From: Lachnospiraceae bacterium
GTDB lineage: Bacteria; Bacillota; Clostridia; Lachnospirales; Lachnospiraceae
Length of the DNA: 64,000 nt
Reading direction: 5' to 3'
NCBI GenBank assembly: GCA_022800815.1
Contig: JAAWRC010000004.1
Location: 1-64,000, forward strand
The translations under genes were made by a program, and so were the position numbers. Under the pieces are notes generated by a model. It was not told the origin of the DNA and searched no databases. It saw nothing but the letters and a program-made list of their open reading frames with translations. This document shows, one piece after another, positions 52,543-61,226 of this stretch; position 1 is the first letter of the stretch; each line of letters opens with the position of its first letter.

Positions 52543-52580
52543 AAAATGGCTGTCCTTTTTTCAGGGACAGCCATTTTCTT
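52543..52580. terminator. bidirectional terminator between fba and the SASP gene
   Basis: AAAATGGCTGTCC pairs with GGACAGCCATTTT around a T-rich loop, with T or A runs on both sides. Confidence 0.9.
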
Positions 52581-52622
52581 CGGGAAAGTTTGTTTCAGTT
52601 CCCGATTTGGAAAGAAGAAGGC

Positions 52623-52838
52623 TTACTTACCTGCCATCTGTCTTTCCTGTTCCTCGATCATCTTCTTGACCATATAGCCGCCAACGGAGCCGTTCTGGTA
52701 AGAAGTGAGGTCACCGTTGTAACCATTCTTAAGCGGCACGCCAAGCTCGTTGGCCACCTCCATCTTGAAGCGGTCCATAGCCTCTTTTGCCTCGGGTACG
52801 TTTACCTGATTGCTGCTTCCAGAATTTTTTGTAGACAT
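52623..52838 (-). CDS. alpha/beta-type small acid-soluble spore protein
   Basis: 71 residues: VPEAKEAMDRFKMEVANELG (containing the germination-protease site region) and YNGDLTSYQNGSVGGYMVKK, the two conserved SASP boxes. Binds and protects spore DNA. Start at the ATG (complement 52838), with GGAGG nine bases before it. It shows the organism makes spores. Confidence 0.95.
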   Translation of the reverse strand: MSTKNSGSSNQVNVPEAKEAMDRFKMEVANELGVPLKNGYNGDLTSYQNGSVGGYMVKKMIEEQERQMAGK

Positions 52839-53051
52839 CTGAAGCACCTCCTTTTCGGTTGTTATTTGGTACACGCTTATTATGTGCATGCAGAAAAATA
52901 ATACACTGGCAAGTTCTGATTCTTTTGTCAGAATCTGTAAAATGAAAGAAACAGAAAAATCCAGGAGCCAGGAGGTAAAATCCGGTGGACATAAAATCCG
53001 GTAAATGGTATACTTTTAGCAGGTATGATATTTTTACAAGGAGGAAGTGCA

Positions 53052-53888
53052 ATGAATACGTTGGAACTCAAAAAAATGGCCAATGTAGTGCGTGAGGACA
53101 TCATCCGTTCCGTCCACAGCGCCAAGGCGGGCCATCCGGGCGGATCTCTTTCCGCAGCAGATATCTTCACGTATCTGTATTTTGAAGAGATGAAGGTGGA
53201 TCCGAAGAATCCGGATGCGCCGGACAGAGACCGGTTCGTCCTTTCCAAGGGACATACGGCGCCCGGTTACTATGCGGCGCTGGCCAGAAGAGGATTTTTC
53301 CCGGTGGAGGATCTGGTGACCCTGCGCCACATTGGCTCCCATTTACAGGGACATCCCTGCAAACAGCACACGCCCGGCGTGGACATGTCCAGCGGTTCTC
53401 TGGGACAGGGCATTTCCGCAGCGGTGGGCATGGCCATTGCCGGCAAGTTTGATGGTGCCGACTACCGGGTCTACACGCTCCTCGGGGACGGTGAGCTCCA
53501 GGAGGGACAGGTCTGGGAGGCTTCCATGCTGGCGGCCCACAGGAAGTTAGACAACTTGGTGGTGATCGTGGACAACAACGGCCTTCAGATCGACGGCAAC
53601 GTGGCAGATGTCAATTCTCCTTACCCGATCGACAAAAAATTCGAAGCATTCAATTTCCACGTGATCAACATCGACGGACATGATTTTGACCAGATCCGGG
53701 CGGCCTTTGCGGAGGCGAAGACCGTGAAGGGCAGACCCACGGCCATCATTGCGAAGACCGTCAAGGGCAAAGGCGTTTCCTTTATGGAGAACCAGGCGTC
53801 CTGGCACGGAACTGCGCCCAACGACGAGCAGTTTGCGGTTGCAATGGCAGATTTGGAGAAAGTAGGTGAAGCATTATGTCAGAAGTAA
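53052..53888 (+). CDS. transketolase, N-terminal subunit
   Basis: 278 residues, the thiamine-diphosphate-binding half of a split transketolase: AGHPGGSLSAADI, KGHTAPGYYAAL and the TPP motif GDGELQEGQVWE ... VDNNGLQ. Non-oxidative pentose phosphate pathway. ATG 53052 follows AAGGAGG. Overlaps the second subunit by 13 bases. Confidence 0.94.
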   Translation: MNTLELKKMANVVREDIIRSVHSAKAGHPGGSLSAADIFTYLYFEEMKVDPKNPDAPDRDRFVLSKGHTAPGYYAALARRGFFPVEDLVTLRHIGSHLQGHPCKQHTPGVDMSSGSLGQGISAAVGMAIAGKFDGADYRVYTLLGDGELQEGQVWEASMLAAHRKLDNLVVIVDNNGLQIDGNVADVNSPYPIDKKFEAFNFHVINIDGHDFDQIRAAFAEAKTVKGRPTAIIAKTVKGKGVSFMENQASWHGTAPNDEQFAVAMADLEKVGEALCQK

Positions 53889-54817
53889 AGAAGATTGCGA
53901 CGAGAGAGAGCTACGGGAACGCACTGGCAGAATGCGGTGCGAAATATGAGAATCTGGTGGTTTTGGATGCCGACCTGGCGGGCGCCACCAAGACGGCAAC
54001 CTTCAAGAAGGCATTTCCGGACCGTCATATCGACTGCGGCATCGCAGAGGGAAACATGATCGGCGTGGCGGCAGGCCTGGCGGCGGCGGGGAAGATTCCC
54101 TTTGCCAGCTCCTTTGCCATGTTTGCGGCGGGCAGGGCCTTCGAGCAGGTGAGAAACTCCGTGGGCTATCCCCATCTCAACGTGAAGATCGGCGCCACCC
54201 ATGCGGGCATCTCCGTGGGTGAGGACGGTGCCACCCATCAGTGCAACGAGGACATCGCCCTGATGCGGACCATTCCCGGCATGGTGGTGCTTAACCCGGC
54301 CGATGACGTGGAGGCGAAGGCGGCCGTGCGTGCGGCCATCGAGCATGACGGTCCCGTGTACCTGCGGTTCGGGCGTCTGGCCGTTCCGGTGATCCATGAC
54401 GAGTCTTCCTACAAGTTTGAGATCGGCAAAGGCGTCGTGGAGAGAGAGGGCAAGGATGTCACCATTTTTGCGACAGGACTTTGCGTGAGCGAATGCTTAG
54501 AGGCGGCAGAGAAGCTGGCGGCGGAGGGCATTGAGGCAAAGGTAGTCAACATCCATACCATCAAGCCCATCGACGAGGAGCTGGTGGTGAAGGCGGCCAC
54601 AGAGACCGGCAAGGTGGTGACCGTGGAGGAGCATTCGATCATCGGCGGTCTGGGAAGCGCTGTCTGCGACGTGCTCTCGGCCAAGGCTCCCACGAAGGTC
54701 ATGAAGATCGGCATCAACGACACCTACGGCGAGTCCGGCCCGGCCAAGGATCTGATCAAGAAATACGGCCTGGATGCGGGCAGCATTGCCGAGAAGGTGA
54801 AGGCTTTTGTAAAATAA
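53876..54817 (+). CDS. transketolase, C-terminal subunit
   Basis: 313 residues, the pyrimidine-binding and C-terminal half: CGIAEGNMIGVAAGLAAAG with the TPP-activating Glu, GATHQCNEDIALMR and a C-terminal VTVEEHSIIGGLGSA. Works only with the N-terminal subunit encoded just upstream. Confidence 0.94.
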   Translation: MSEVKKIATRESYGNALAECGAKYENLVVLDADLAGATKTATFKKAFPDRHIDCGIAEGNMIGVAAGLAAAGKIPFASSFAMFAAGRAFEQVRNSVGYPHLNVKIGATHAGISVGEDGATHQCNEDIALMRTIPGMVVLNPADDVEAKAAVRAAIEHDGPVYLRFGRLAVPVIHDESSYKFEIGKGVVEREGKDVTIFATGLCVSECLEAAEKLAAEGIEAKVVNIHTIKPIDEELVVKAATETGKVVTVEEHSIIGGLGSAVCDVLSAKAPTKVMKIGINDTYGESGPAKDLIKKYGLDAGSIAEKVKAFVK

Positions 54818-54848
54818 GTAGAAACGATGTATTTTTTATGATACTCAT

Positions 54849-54878
54849 TTGACAATCCGGTCAGGCCGATTGTATAAT
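54849..54878 (+). promoter_or_regulatory. nifJ promoter
   Basis: TTGACA (54849-54854), 18 bp, TATAAT (54873-54878), about 65 bases before nifJ. Confidence 0.85.
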
Positions 54879-54943
54879 AAGAACGATGATTTGTTTAAAA
54901 TTATTCATCTCTCATCGATATATTTTAGAGGAGGATCAAACCT

Positions 54944-57900
54944 ATGGGAAGAAAAATGAAAACCATGGATGGTAACCATGCGGCCGCATATGCTTCTTAT
55001 GCGTACACCGACGTGGCTGCCATCTACCCGATCACCCCTTCGTCCCCCATGGCGGAAGCCACGGACGAGTGGGCGACTCAGGGAAAGAAGAACATCTTCG
55101 GCCAGACGGTCAAGATGGCGGAGATGCAGTCCGAGGCCGGTGCAGCCGGCGCTGTGCACGGCTCTCTGTCCGCAGGCGCACTGACGACCACCTACACGGC
55201 GTCTCAGGGTCTGTTACTCATGATCCCGAACCTTTACAAGGTGGCGGGCGAACTGCTTCCCGGCGTATTCAACGTCTCCGCACGTGCGCTGGCAAGCCAT
55301 GCCCTTTCGATCTTCGGAGATCATTCTGACGTTTACGCATGCCGCCAGACCGGCGTCGCCATGCTCTGTGAAGGCAGCGTGCAGGAGGTCATGGACCTGA
55401 CTCCCGTTGCCCACTGCGCAGCCATCAAGGGCCGTGTTCCCTTCATCAATTTCTTCGACGGCTTCCGTACCTCTCATGAGTACCAGAAGATCGAGGTGTG
55501 GGACGACGAGGATCTGAAAGATATGGTGGATATGGATGCCATCGACGCATTCAGACGCCATGCCCTGAATCCGGAGCATCCCTGCCAGAGAGGTTCCGCT
55601 CAGAACCCCGACATCTTCTTCCAGGCAAGAGAGGCCTGCAACTCCTACTACAATGCGCTTCCCGCCATCGTAGAAGAGAAGATGGCCATGGTAAACCAGA
55701 AGTTAGGTACGGATTACCAGCTATTCAACTACTACGGCGCTCCCGACGCAGAGCAGGTGATCATCGCCATGGGCTCTGTCTGTGAGACCATCGAGGAGAC
55801 CGTTGACTTTATGAACGCCCAGGGTAAGAAGGTCGGTCTGGTGATCGTCCGTCTGTACCGTCCTTTCGTGGCGGACAAGCTGATTGCGGCGATCCCGGAT
55901 ACGGTCAAGAAGATTTCCGTCCTTGACAGGACCAAGGAGCCCGGCGCTCAGGGCGAGCCTCTCTACCTGGATGTGGTTGCGGCTCTCCGTGACACCAAGT
56001 TCCACAATGTTCCGATCTACAGCGGACGCTACGGCCTTGGCTCCAAGGATACGACCCCCGCACAGATCGTTGCCGTCTACAACAACACCGAGAAGAAGGT
56101 GTTCACCATCGGTATCGTGGACGACGTGACCAACCTGTCCCTGCCCGTGGGCGAGGAATTCTCCGCCACACCGGAGGGGACCATCAGCTGTAAGTTCTGG
56201 GGCCTTGGTGCGGACGGCACGGTCGGCGCAAACAAGAACTCCATCAAGATCATCGGCGACAACACGGATATGTACGCACAGGCTTACTTTGACTATGATT
56301 CCAAGAAGTCCGGCGGCGTGACCATCTCCCACCTGAGATTTGGTAAGGATCCGATCCGTTCCACCTACCTGATCAGCAAGGCCGATTTCGTTGCCTGCCA
56401 CAATCCTGCATACCTGAGAAAGTACAACATGGTACAGGATCTGAAGGACGGCGGCACCTTCTTGCTCAACTGTGCATGGGATATGGCCGGTCTGGAAGAG
56501 CACCTTCCCGGACAGGCGAAGAAATACATTGCCGACCACAACATCAAGATGTACGTCATCGACGGCGTGAAGATCGGTATCGAGACCGGTATGGGCGCAA
56601 CACGTATCAACACCATCCTCCAGTCCGCATTCTTCAAGCTGGCTGCCATCATTCCCGAGGCGGAGGCCATCGACCTGATGAAGGCTGCCGCAAAGGCGAC
56701 CTACGGGCGCAAGGGTGACGACGTGGTCCAGAAGAACTGGGCTGCCATCGAGGAAGGCGCAAAACAGGTCCACCAGATCGAGGTTCCCGAGAGCTGGAAG
56801 AACGCCGAGTACGAGGATCTGTCTGCGGCAGTTCCTTCCGGCGACAGAGAAGACGTCGTGAAGTTTGTCAAGACGGTCCAGCAGAGCGTTTCCGCACAGG
56901 AAGGCAACAAGCTGCCCGTATCCGCTTTCGTGGATTATGTGGACGGCTCCACTCCTTCCGGCGCAGCTGCTTTCGAGAAGCGGGGCGTTGCGGTGAGCAT
57001 TCCTGTTTGGAATCCTGAGAATTGTATCCAGTGTAACTTCTGCTCCTATGTATGTCCTCATGCCACCATCCGTCCTGCGGCCATGACCGAGGAAGAGGCG
57101 GCTGCGGCTCCCGCCGAGATGAAGAAGATCCCCATGACCGGCATGCCGGGAATGTTCTTCTCCGTGACGGTGGACGCTCTGGACTGCCTGGGCTGCGGTT
57201 CCTGTGCGACGGTCTGCCCCGGAAAGAAGGGCGCAAAGGCTCTCACCATGGAGCCCATGGAAGCAAATATCGACTGTCAGAAGGGCTTCGATTACGGCCT
57301 GACGCTGCCTAAGAAGGAAGCGGTCCTTGAGAAATTCAAGGAGAGCACCGTGAAGGGCAGCCAGTTCAGACAGCCCCTCCTTGAGTTCTCCGGCGCCTGT
57401 GCGGGCTGCGGCGAGACTCCTTATGCGAAGCTGATCACCCAGCTCTTCGGCGACAGGATGTATATCGCCAATGCAACGGGCTGCTCCTCCATCTGGGGCA
57501 ACTCCTCCCCGAGCACGCCTTACACCGTGACTCCCGAGGGCAAAGGCCCGGCATGGTCCAACTCCCTGTTCGAGGATGCGGCCGAGTTCGGTTACGGCAT
57601 GAGCCTGGCTCAGAACGCCATGAGAGAGACCTTAAAGTCCAAGATCGAGGACGTCCTGGCCAACGGCGACAATGAAGACGTGAAGGCTGCGGCAAAGGAA
57701 TGGCTGGATACCTTCAGTGTCGGCGCATTAAACGGTGTAGCCACTGACAAGCTGGTGGCGGCTCTGGAAGCCTGCGGCTGTGACAGGGCGAAGGACATCC
57801 TGAAGGACAAAGATTTCCTGGCCAAGAAGTCCCAGTGGATCTTCGGCGGCGACGGCTGGGCCTATGACATCGGCTTCGGCGGCGTGGACCACGTGCTGGC

Positions 57901-58486
57901 CAGCGGCAGAGACGTGAACATCATGGTATTCGATACCGAGGTTTACTCCAACACCGGCGGACAGTCCTCCAAGGCGACCCCCACCGGCGCCATCGCAAAG
58001 TTTGCGGCGGGTGGCAAGGACGTGAAGAAGAAAGACCTGGCGGCCATCGCCATGAGCTACGGCTATGTGTACGTTGCCCAGATTGCCATGGGCGCTGACA
58101 TGAATCAGTGCGTGAAGGCTCTGGCGGAGGCGGAAGCTTATCCCGGACCTTCCCTGGTCATCGCATACGCTCCTTGTATCAACCACGGCATCAAGGCCGG
58201 CATGGCCAAGGCTCAGCTTGAGGAGAAGGCGGCCGTTGAGGCAGGCTACTGGTTCAACTTCCGCTACAACCCTGAGCTGGCTGCAGAGGGCAAGGCCGCA
58301 TTCAGCCTGGACAGCAAGGCTCCGACCGGAGACTACAAGGCGTTCCTGAACGGTGAAGTGCGTTACAACTCTCTTGTACGTGCGAACCCGGAGAGAGCTG
58401 CCGAGCTCTTCGATGCGGCAGAGGCCCAGTCCAAGGCCAAGTACGAGCATCTCCAGAAGCTGGTCAAGCTCTACGGTGTAGACTGA
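54944..58486 (+). CDS. nifJ: pyruvate:ferredoxin oxidoreductase
   Basis: 1180 residues, all domains in one chain. Oxidises pyruvate to acetyl-CoA and CO2, passing electrons to ferredoxin or flavodoxin. N-terminal AAAYASYAYTDVAAIYPITPSS; two 4Fe-4S motifs, NCIQCNFCSYVCP (about 693) and CLGCGSCATVCPG (about 748); the TPP-binding domain with GGDGWAYDIGFGG and VYSNTGGQSSKATPTG near the C-terminus. A single-chain enzyme of this size is typical of Clostridia. Codon use suggests high expression. Confidence 0.98.
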   Translation: MGRKMKTMDGNHAAAYASYAYTDVAAIYPITPSSPMAEATDEWATQGKKNIFGQTVKMAEMQSEAGAAGAVHGSLSAGALTTTYTASQGLLLMIPNLYKVAGELLPGVFNVSARALASHALSIFGDHSDVYACRQTGVAMLCEGSVQEVMDLTPVAHCAAIKGRVPFINFFDGFRTSHEYQKIEVWDDEDLKDMVDMDAIDAFRRHALNPEHPCQRGSAQNPDIFFQAREACNSYYNALPAIVEEKMAMVNQKLGTDYQLFNYYGAPDAEQVIIAMGSVCETIEETVDFMNAQGKKVGLVIVRLYRPFVADKLIAAIPDTVKKISVLDRTKEPGAQGEPLYLDVVAALRDTKFHNVPIYSGRYGLGSKDTTPAQIVAVYNNTEKKVFTIGIVDDVTNLSLPVGEEFSATPEGTISCKFWGLGADGTVGANKNSIKIIGDNTDMYAQAYFDYDSKKSGGVTISHLRFGKDPIRSTYLISKADFVACHNPAYLRKYNMVQDLKDGGTFLLNCAWDMAGLEEHLPGQAKKYIADHNIKMYVIDGVKIGIETGMGATRINTILQSAFFKLAAIIPEAEAIDLMKAAAKATYGRKGDDVVQKNWAAIEEGAKQVHQIEVPESWKNAEYEDLSAAVPSGDREDVVKFVKTVQQSVSAQEGNKLPVSAFVDYVDGSTPSGAAAFEKRGVAVSIPVWNPENCIQCNFCSYVCPHATIRPAAMTEEEAAAAPAEMKKIPMTGMPGMFFSVTVDALDCLGCGSCATVCPGKKGAKALTMEPMEANIDCQKGFDYGLTLPKKEAVLEKFKESTVKGSQFRQPLLEFSGACAGCGETPYAKLITQLFGDRMYIANATGCSSIWGNSSPSTPYTVTPEGKGPAWSNSLFEDAAEFGYGMSLAQNAMRETLKSKIEDVLANGDNEDVKAAAKEWLDTFSVGALNGVATDKLVAALEACGCDRAKDILKDKDFLAKKSQWIFGGDGWAYDIGFGGVDHVLASGRDVNIMVFDTEVYSNTGGQSSKATPTGAIAKFAAGGKDVKKKDLAAIAMSYGYVYVAQIAMGADMNQCVKALAEAEAYPGPSLVIAYAPCINHGIKAGMAKAQLEEKAAVEAGYWFNFRYNPELAAEGKAAFSLDSKAPTGDYKAFLNGEVRYNSLVRANPERAAELFDAAEAQSKAKYEHLQKLVKLYGVD

Positions 58487-58534
58487 TCGCAAAAACTTTG
58501 TGTACCGTGATGACTTTGAGCCAGAGCGGACGTA

Positions 58535-58598
58535 GATAAATAGAAGGACTCTCCCTGAAGCAAGCTTGCTTGCGGAAGGGAGAGTCCTTCTATTTATC
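58535..58598 (+). terminator. long hairpin terminator after nifJ
   Basis: A perfect 22-bp stem (58535-58556 with 58577-58598) around a 20-base loop that itself contains GCAAGCTTGC. It ends the nifJ transcript. The 134 bases to 58732 hold no gene I can support. Confidence 0.88.
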
Positions 58599-58732
58599 AG
58601 CGGACATTCTGCGACGCATTGAACACTTAGCGAATGCGAGCGCAACAGTATATTTAGCACTGGACATAAATACGTTATGGATGATATCAACGGAGGGGTA
58701 TGAGCCGTGCCGGAAAGAAAGTTGCCAGACGT

Positions 58733-58933
58733 TTAGACATCCTTTTGCAGATCAGGCATCCGTCCGATTTTTTTTGCATCCATATCTTTTTTCAATTGTT
58801 CCAGCCCGATTCGAATCAGTTCTGCGGTGGCCTCGGAGCGGGTCGGAAATCGCCGTTCAAACCGGAAGTCTTCAATTGCATTGAACATTTCGTCATCTAC
58901 GGAAATCATATATCTTGGTCTTTTGGTTGCCAT
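58733..58933 (-). CDS. ribbon-helix-helix DNA-binding protein
   Basis: 66 residues: RPRYMISVDDEMFNAIEDFR and the helix TRSEATAELIRIGLEQL, a CopG/Arc-like fold. AGGAGG is nine bases upstream of the ATG (58933). Faces a region with repeated TGATAC boxes, which it may bind; no toxin gene is next to it. Confidence 0.8.
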   Translation of the reverse strand: MATKRPRYMISVDDEMFNAIEDFRFERRFPTRSEATAELIRIGLEQLKKDMDAKKIGRMPDLQKDV

Positions 58934-58954
58934 CGTATCGCCTCCTGATATGTC

Positions 58955-59228
58955 TGATACTGTTATAATGAGAATTGACAATGTTTCTTAGTGCATATCA
59001 TAACACAGTGATACACTGATGTAAAGATACAATGCAACGAAGAATCAAAAAACACATGTTGTTTGCCTCAAACCGATTGTTCTCCGACAGAGACGGAACA
59101 GAACCTTCCAATCTTCCCCAAGATAAATTTGTTTCCTAATAAAAGTGGGAAAAGGAAATCTTGACAAGTGTACCACTGATACTCTATAATGAGTGGCAAC
59201 CATAAGTGAATAACTGATACAATGATAC
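58955..59228. promoter_or_regulatory. cluster of TGATAC boxes between divergent RHH genes
   Basis: TGATAC on the + strand at 58955, 59009, 59177, 59215 and 59223, with a near match (AGATAC) at 59025. They surround both the upstream side of the minus-strand RHH gene and a plus-strand promoter, so they are likely operator half-sites. No gene is visible in 58934-59319. Confidence 0.6.
59161..59190 (+). promoter_or_regulatory. promoter toward the RHH/SARP remnants
   Basis: TTGACA (59161-59166), 18 bp, TATAAT (59185-59190); one TGATAC box lies in the spacer and two follow the start. Confidence 0.8.
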
Positions 59229-59319
59229 ACTTCCATTGCACAATGAAGCACGACGCAGTAAGCCGGCGGGCAATGACGGCCTGTCTGAATGTCGGCATGT
59301 GAAGAAAGGAGGAGAAAAC

Positions 59320-59490
59320 GTGTCGAAATATCCAAAGCGAACGATGGTAACATTGTTGCCGGAATGGTAACCATTGCTTGACCAGCTGAAAAAAGAGCGG
59401 TTTTACAATGATATGCGGGCGGAGATGCTCCGCTACACCATCAGTTGCGGACTGGATTCGCTGGAAGCAGAAAAAGGATCGGAAAAATAA
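59320..59490 (+). pseudogene. small RHH-like gene with an in-frame stop
   Basis: A 57-codon frame from GTG 59320 (AAAGGAGGA upstream) reads MSKYPKRTMVTLLPEW, then TAA (59368-59370), then PLLDQLKKERFYNDMRAEML to a stop at 59490. Both halves fit one small ribbon-helix-helix-type protein, so the TAA is probably a nonsense mutation. Too short for routine gene calling. Confidence 0.7.
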
Positions 59491-59501
59491 ACGGGGACAA
59501 G

Positions 59502-60502
59502 ATGGCGAGGGAAACAGTTTTGCGGGTACATATGTTTGGGGGATTTTTACTGCAGTATGGAGAACGGGTGATTTCCTTTGAAAGAAATCAGACGGCAACA
59601 GCAGCCTGAATAATACGATTTTCAGACTGCGCAAGCAGTTTTTGGTGGCCGGATATCTGGAGCGGGCCTGTGACCTTTACAGGGGAGAGTTTCTTCCGTC
59701 CATGGCTGGGGAGGAGTGGGCGGCAATCGCATCCGCCAAATATCAAAAGCTGTATTTTCACGCCATGAGAACCCTGCTCGCCCTGCTGAAGGAACAGGGC
59801 TCCTTTGAGGAGATATTTCAGTATGCCGGGATGGCCGCTGCGATTTATCCCTTTGAGGAATGGCAGCTCTGGAAGATCGACAGCCTGATGGCGATGAACC
59901 GCTACCAGGAGGCCATGGAGGTATATCAGGAGGCCGTCGAGTCGTTTTTCGAGGATTTTGGCCTGCCGCCGTCGGAGGAGATGCTGAAACGGTTTAGGGC
60001 CATGAGTACGGAGATCTGGCAGGGGGAGGGGACGCTGAAGGACGTCCATGGCACTTTGCGGGAGAAGGCGCTTCCGGGAGGCGGATATTACTGCCCGTTT
60101 CCCAGCTTCATCGACGGATACCGTCTTCTCAGCCGGATGATGGAGAGGAGCGGACAGTCCGTGTATCTTATGCTCTGCACCATCTCGGACCCTTCCGGAC
60201 AGAATATTCACAACCGGGAAAAGGCAAAACGGCTGGCGGCGTATTTTAATGCGGCGGCCAGGCATTCTCTGAGAAAGGGGGACGTCTATACCAGGTACAG
60301 CGTGTCGCAGTTTTTGATCCTGCTCCCCGGGACGAAGGCGGAATATTGCTCTGTCTTTTCCGGAAGGATCACCAAGCGGTTTCGGAAAGAGGGCGGCGGC
60401 CGGAATCGGGTCGAGTACCAGGCGGTCTCCATTGCCGAGATGGGAGAGCTGGGGGAGGAGGACGGAAGCTTATCCTTCTCCGGCAGGAATTTGTGGAAAT
60501 AG
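59502..60502 (+). pseudogene. SARP-like (BTAD) regulator, disrupted
   Basis: The frame starts at ATG 59502 (MARETVLRVHMFGGFLLQYG, as in SARP-type regulators) and ends after 35 residues at TGA 59607-59609. A different frame then continues: SLNNTIFRLRKQ, the recognition end of the winged helix. A BTAD tetratricopeptide-like region (YRGEFLPSMAGEEW to about 60000) and a degenerate GGDEF-like C-terminus (YTRYSVSQFLILLPG) run to 60502. Part of the wHTH, and probably a linker after LRKQFLVAG, are missing. The longest open frame is 59642-60502 (GTG). It follows the broken RHH gene by 11 bases. Confidence 0.72.
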
Positions 60503-60535
60503 AAGATGAAAATCAAAAATATTTACAGATCCTTT

Positions 60536-60575
60536 GAGACGGCATGGCAGTTTGCGGCTATGCCGTCTCTTTTTT
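60536..60575 (+). terminator. terminator
   Basis: GAGACGGCAT pairs with ATGCCGTCTC, followed by six T residues, 33 bases after the SARP remnant. The next 115 bases are very AT-rich with no gene. Confidence 0.88.
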
Positions 60576-60692
60576 CCATTTCTTACATTTCTGTCGAAAT
60601 AATTAAAACAAATCAAAAAATTTCATGAAAAATAAAAATAATTACAAAAAAACCTCCAACGAAAGAGATAACGAAAGAAGCATTTTGTTACA

Positions 60693-61226
60693 ATGGGGGC
60701 AGAAAAAGAAGAGGTGGGGCCGGTGCGTATATGCCAGAGAGAGATTTTCTCTCCGAATGCGGTGACGATCTGCGTGGATTGTGCGAGAGAAGGGGAAGAG
60801 AGCGGACGGCTTTATCACAATTACGCCAGCGACCCCGTCTATTTCAGAGGGATGGGAGAGCTTCTCAGCCTTATGGATGAGTTTTATGAACGCATCCAGT
60901 ATCCACAGGCCTCCATTGAATACAGAAGCTTTATCAAAAAAGCCCCATGTCGGGCAGGAGAGGCGGGACGGATTTTGGAGAGGAAGGAGCCGGTCAGGGC
61001 AAACGGAAAAAAAGGAACCTTTGTCGTTCAGGTGAAATACCGGCAGAATGCGACCTGGCAGGGACAGGTGACATGGACGGAGAGGCAGGTTACAAAGCAA
61101 TTTCGCAGCGCATTGGAGATGCTTAAGCTGATCGACGGCGCATTAGATGAAGGGGAAGAGAATCAGAAGGAGCAAGGAGGAAGCTCTGCCCTCCGAGGCG
61201 GCGGAGGAGCCCACGCCTGTCGATGA
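60693..61226 (+). CDS. conserved hypothetical preceding surface-protein gene
   Basis: 177 residues, soluble. Segments REIFSPNAVTICVDC, SDPVYFRGMGELLSLMDEFY and GTFVVQVKYRQNATWQGQVTW look conserved; I associate this type with genes ahead of Cna/VWA surface proteins in Lachnospiraceae, but cannot name a family. The C-terminal 25 residues (Gly/Ala-rich) lie in the overlap with the next gene and look unselected. ATG 60693 lacks a good ribosome site; GTG 60723 after GAGGTGGGG may be the true start. Confidence 0.6.
   Translation: MGAEKEEVGPVRICQREIFSPNAVTICVDCAREGEESGRLYHNYASDPVYFRGMGELLSLMDEFYERIQYPQASIEYRSFIKKAPCRAGEAGRILERKEPVRANGKKGTFVVQVKYRQNATWQGQVTWTERQVTKQFRSALEMLKLIDGALDEGEENQKEQGGSSALRGGGGAHACR

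Noticed and set aside
52839-52930. sigma-G promoter upstream of the SASP gene
   Set aside because: A GCATG-like -35 is present, but no convincing -10 at the right distance.
55721-57061. 446-codon open frame opposite nifJ
   Set aside because: Shadow of the strongly biased nifJ codons; no ribosome site or motif.
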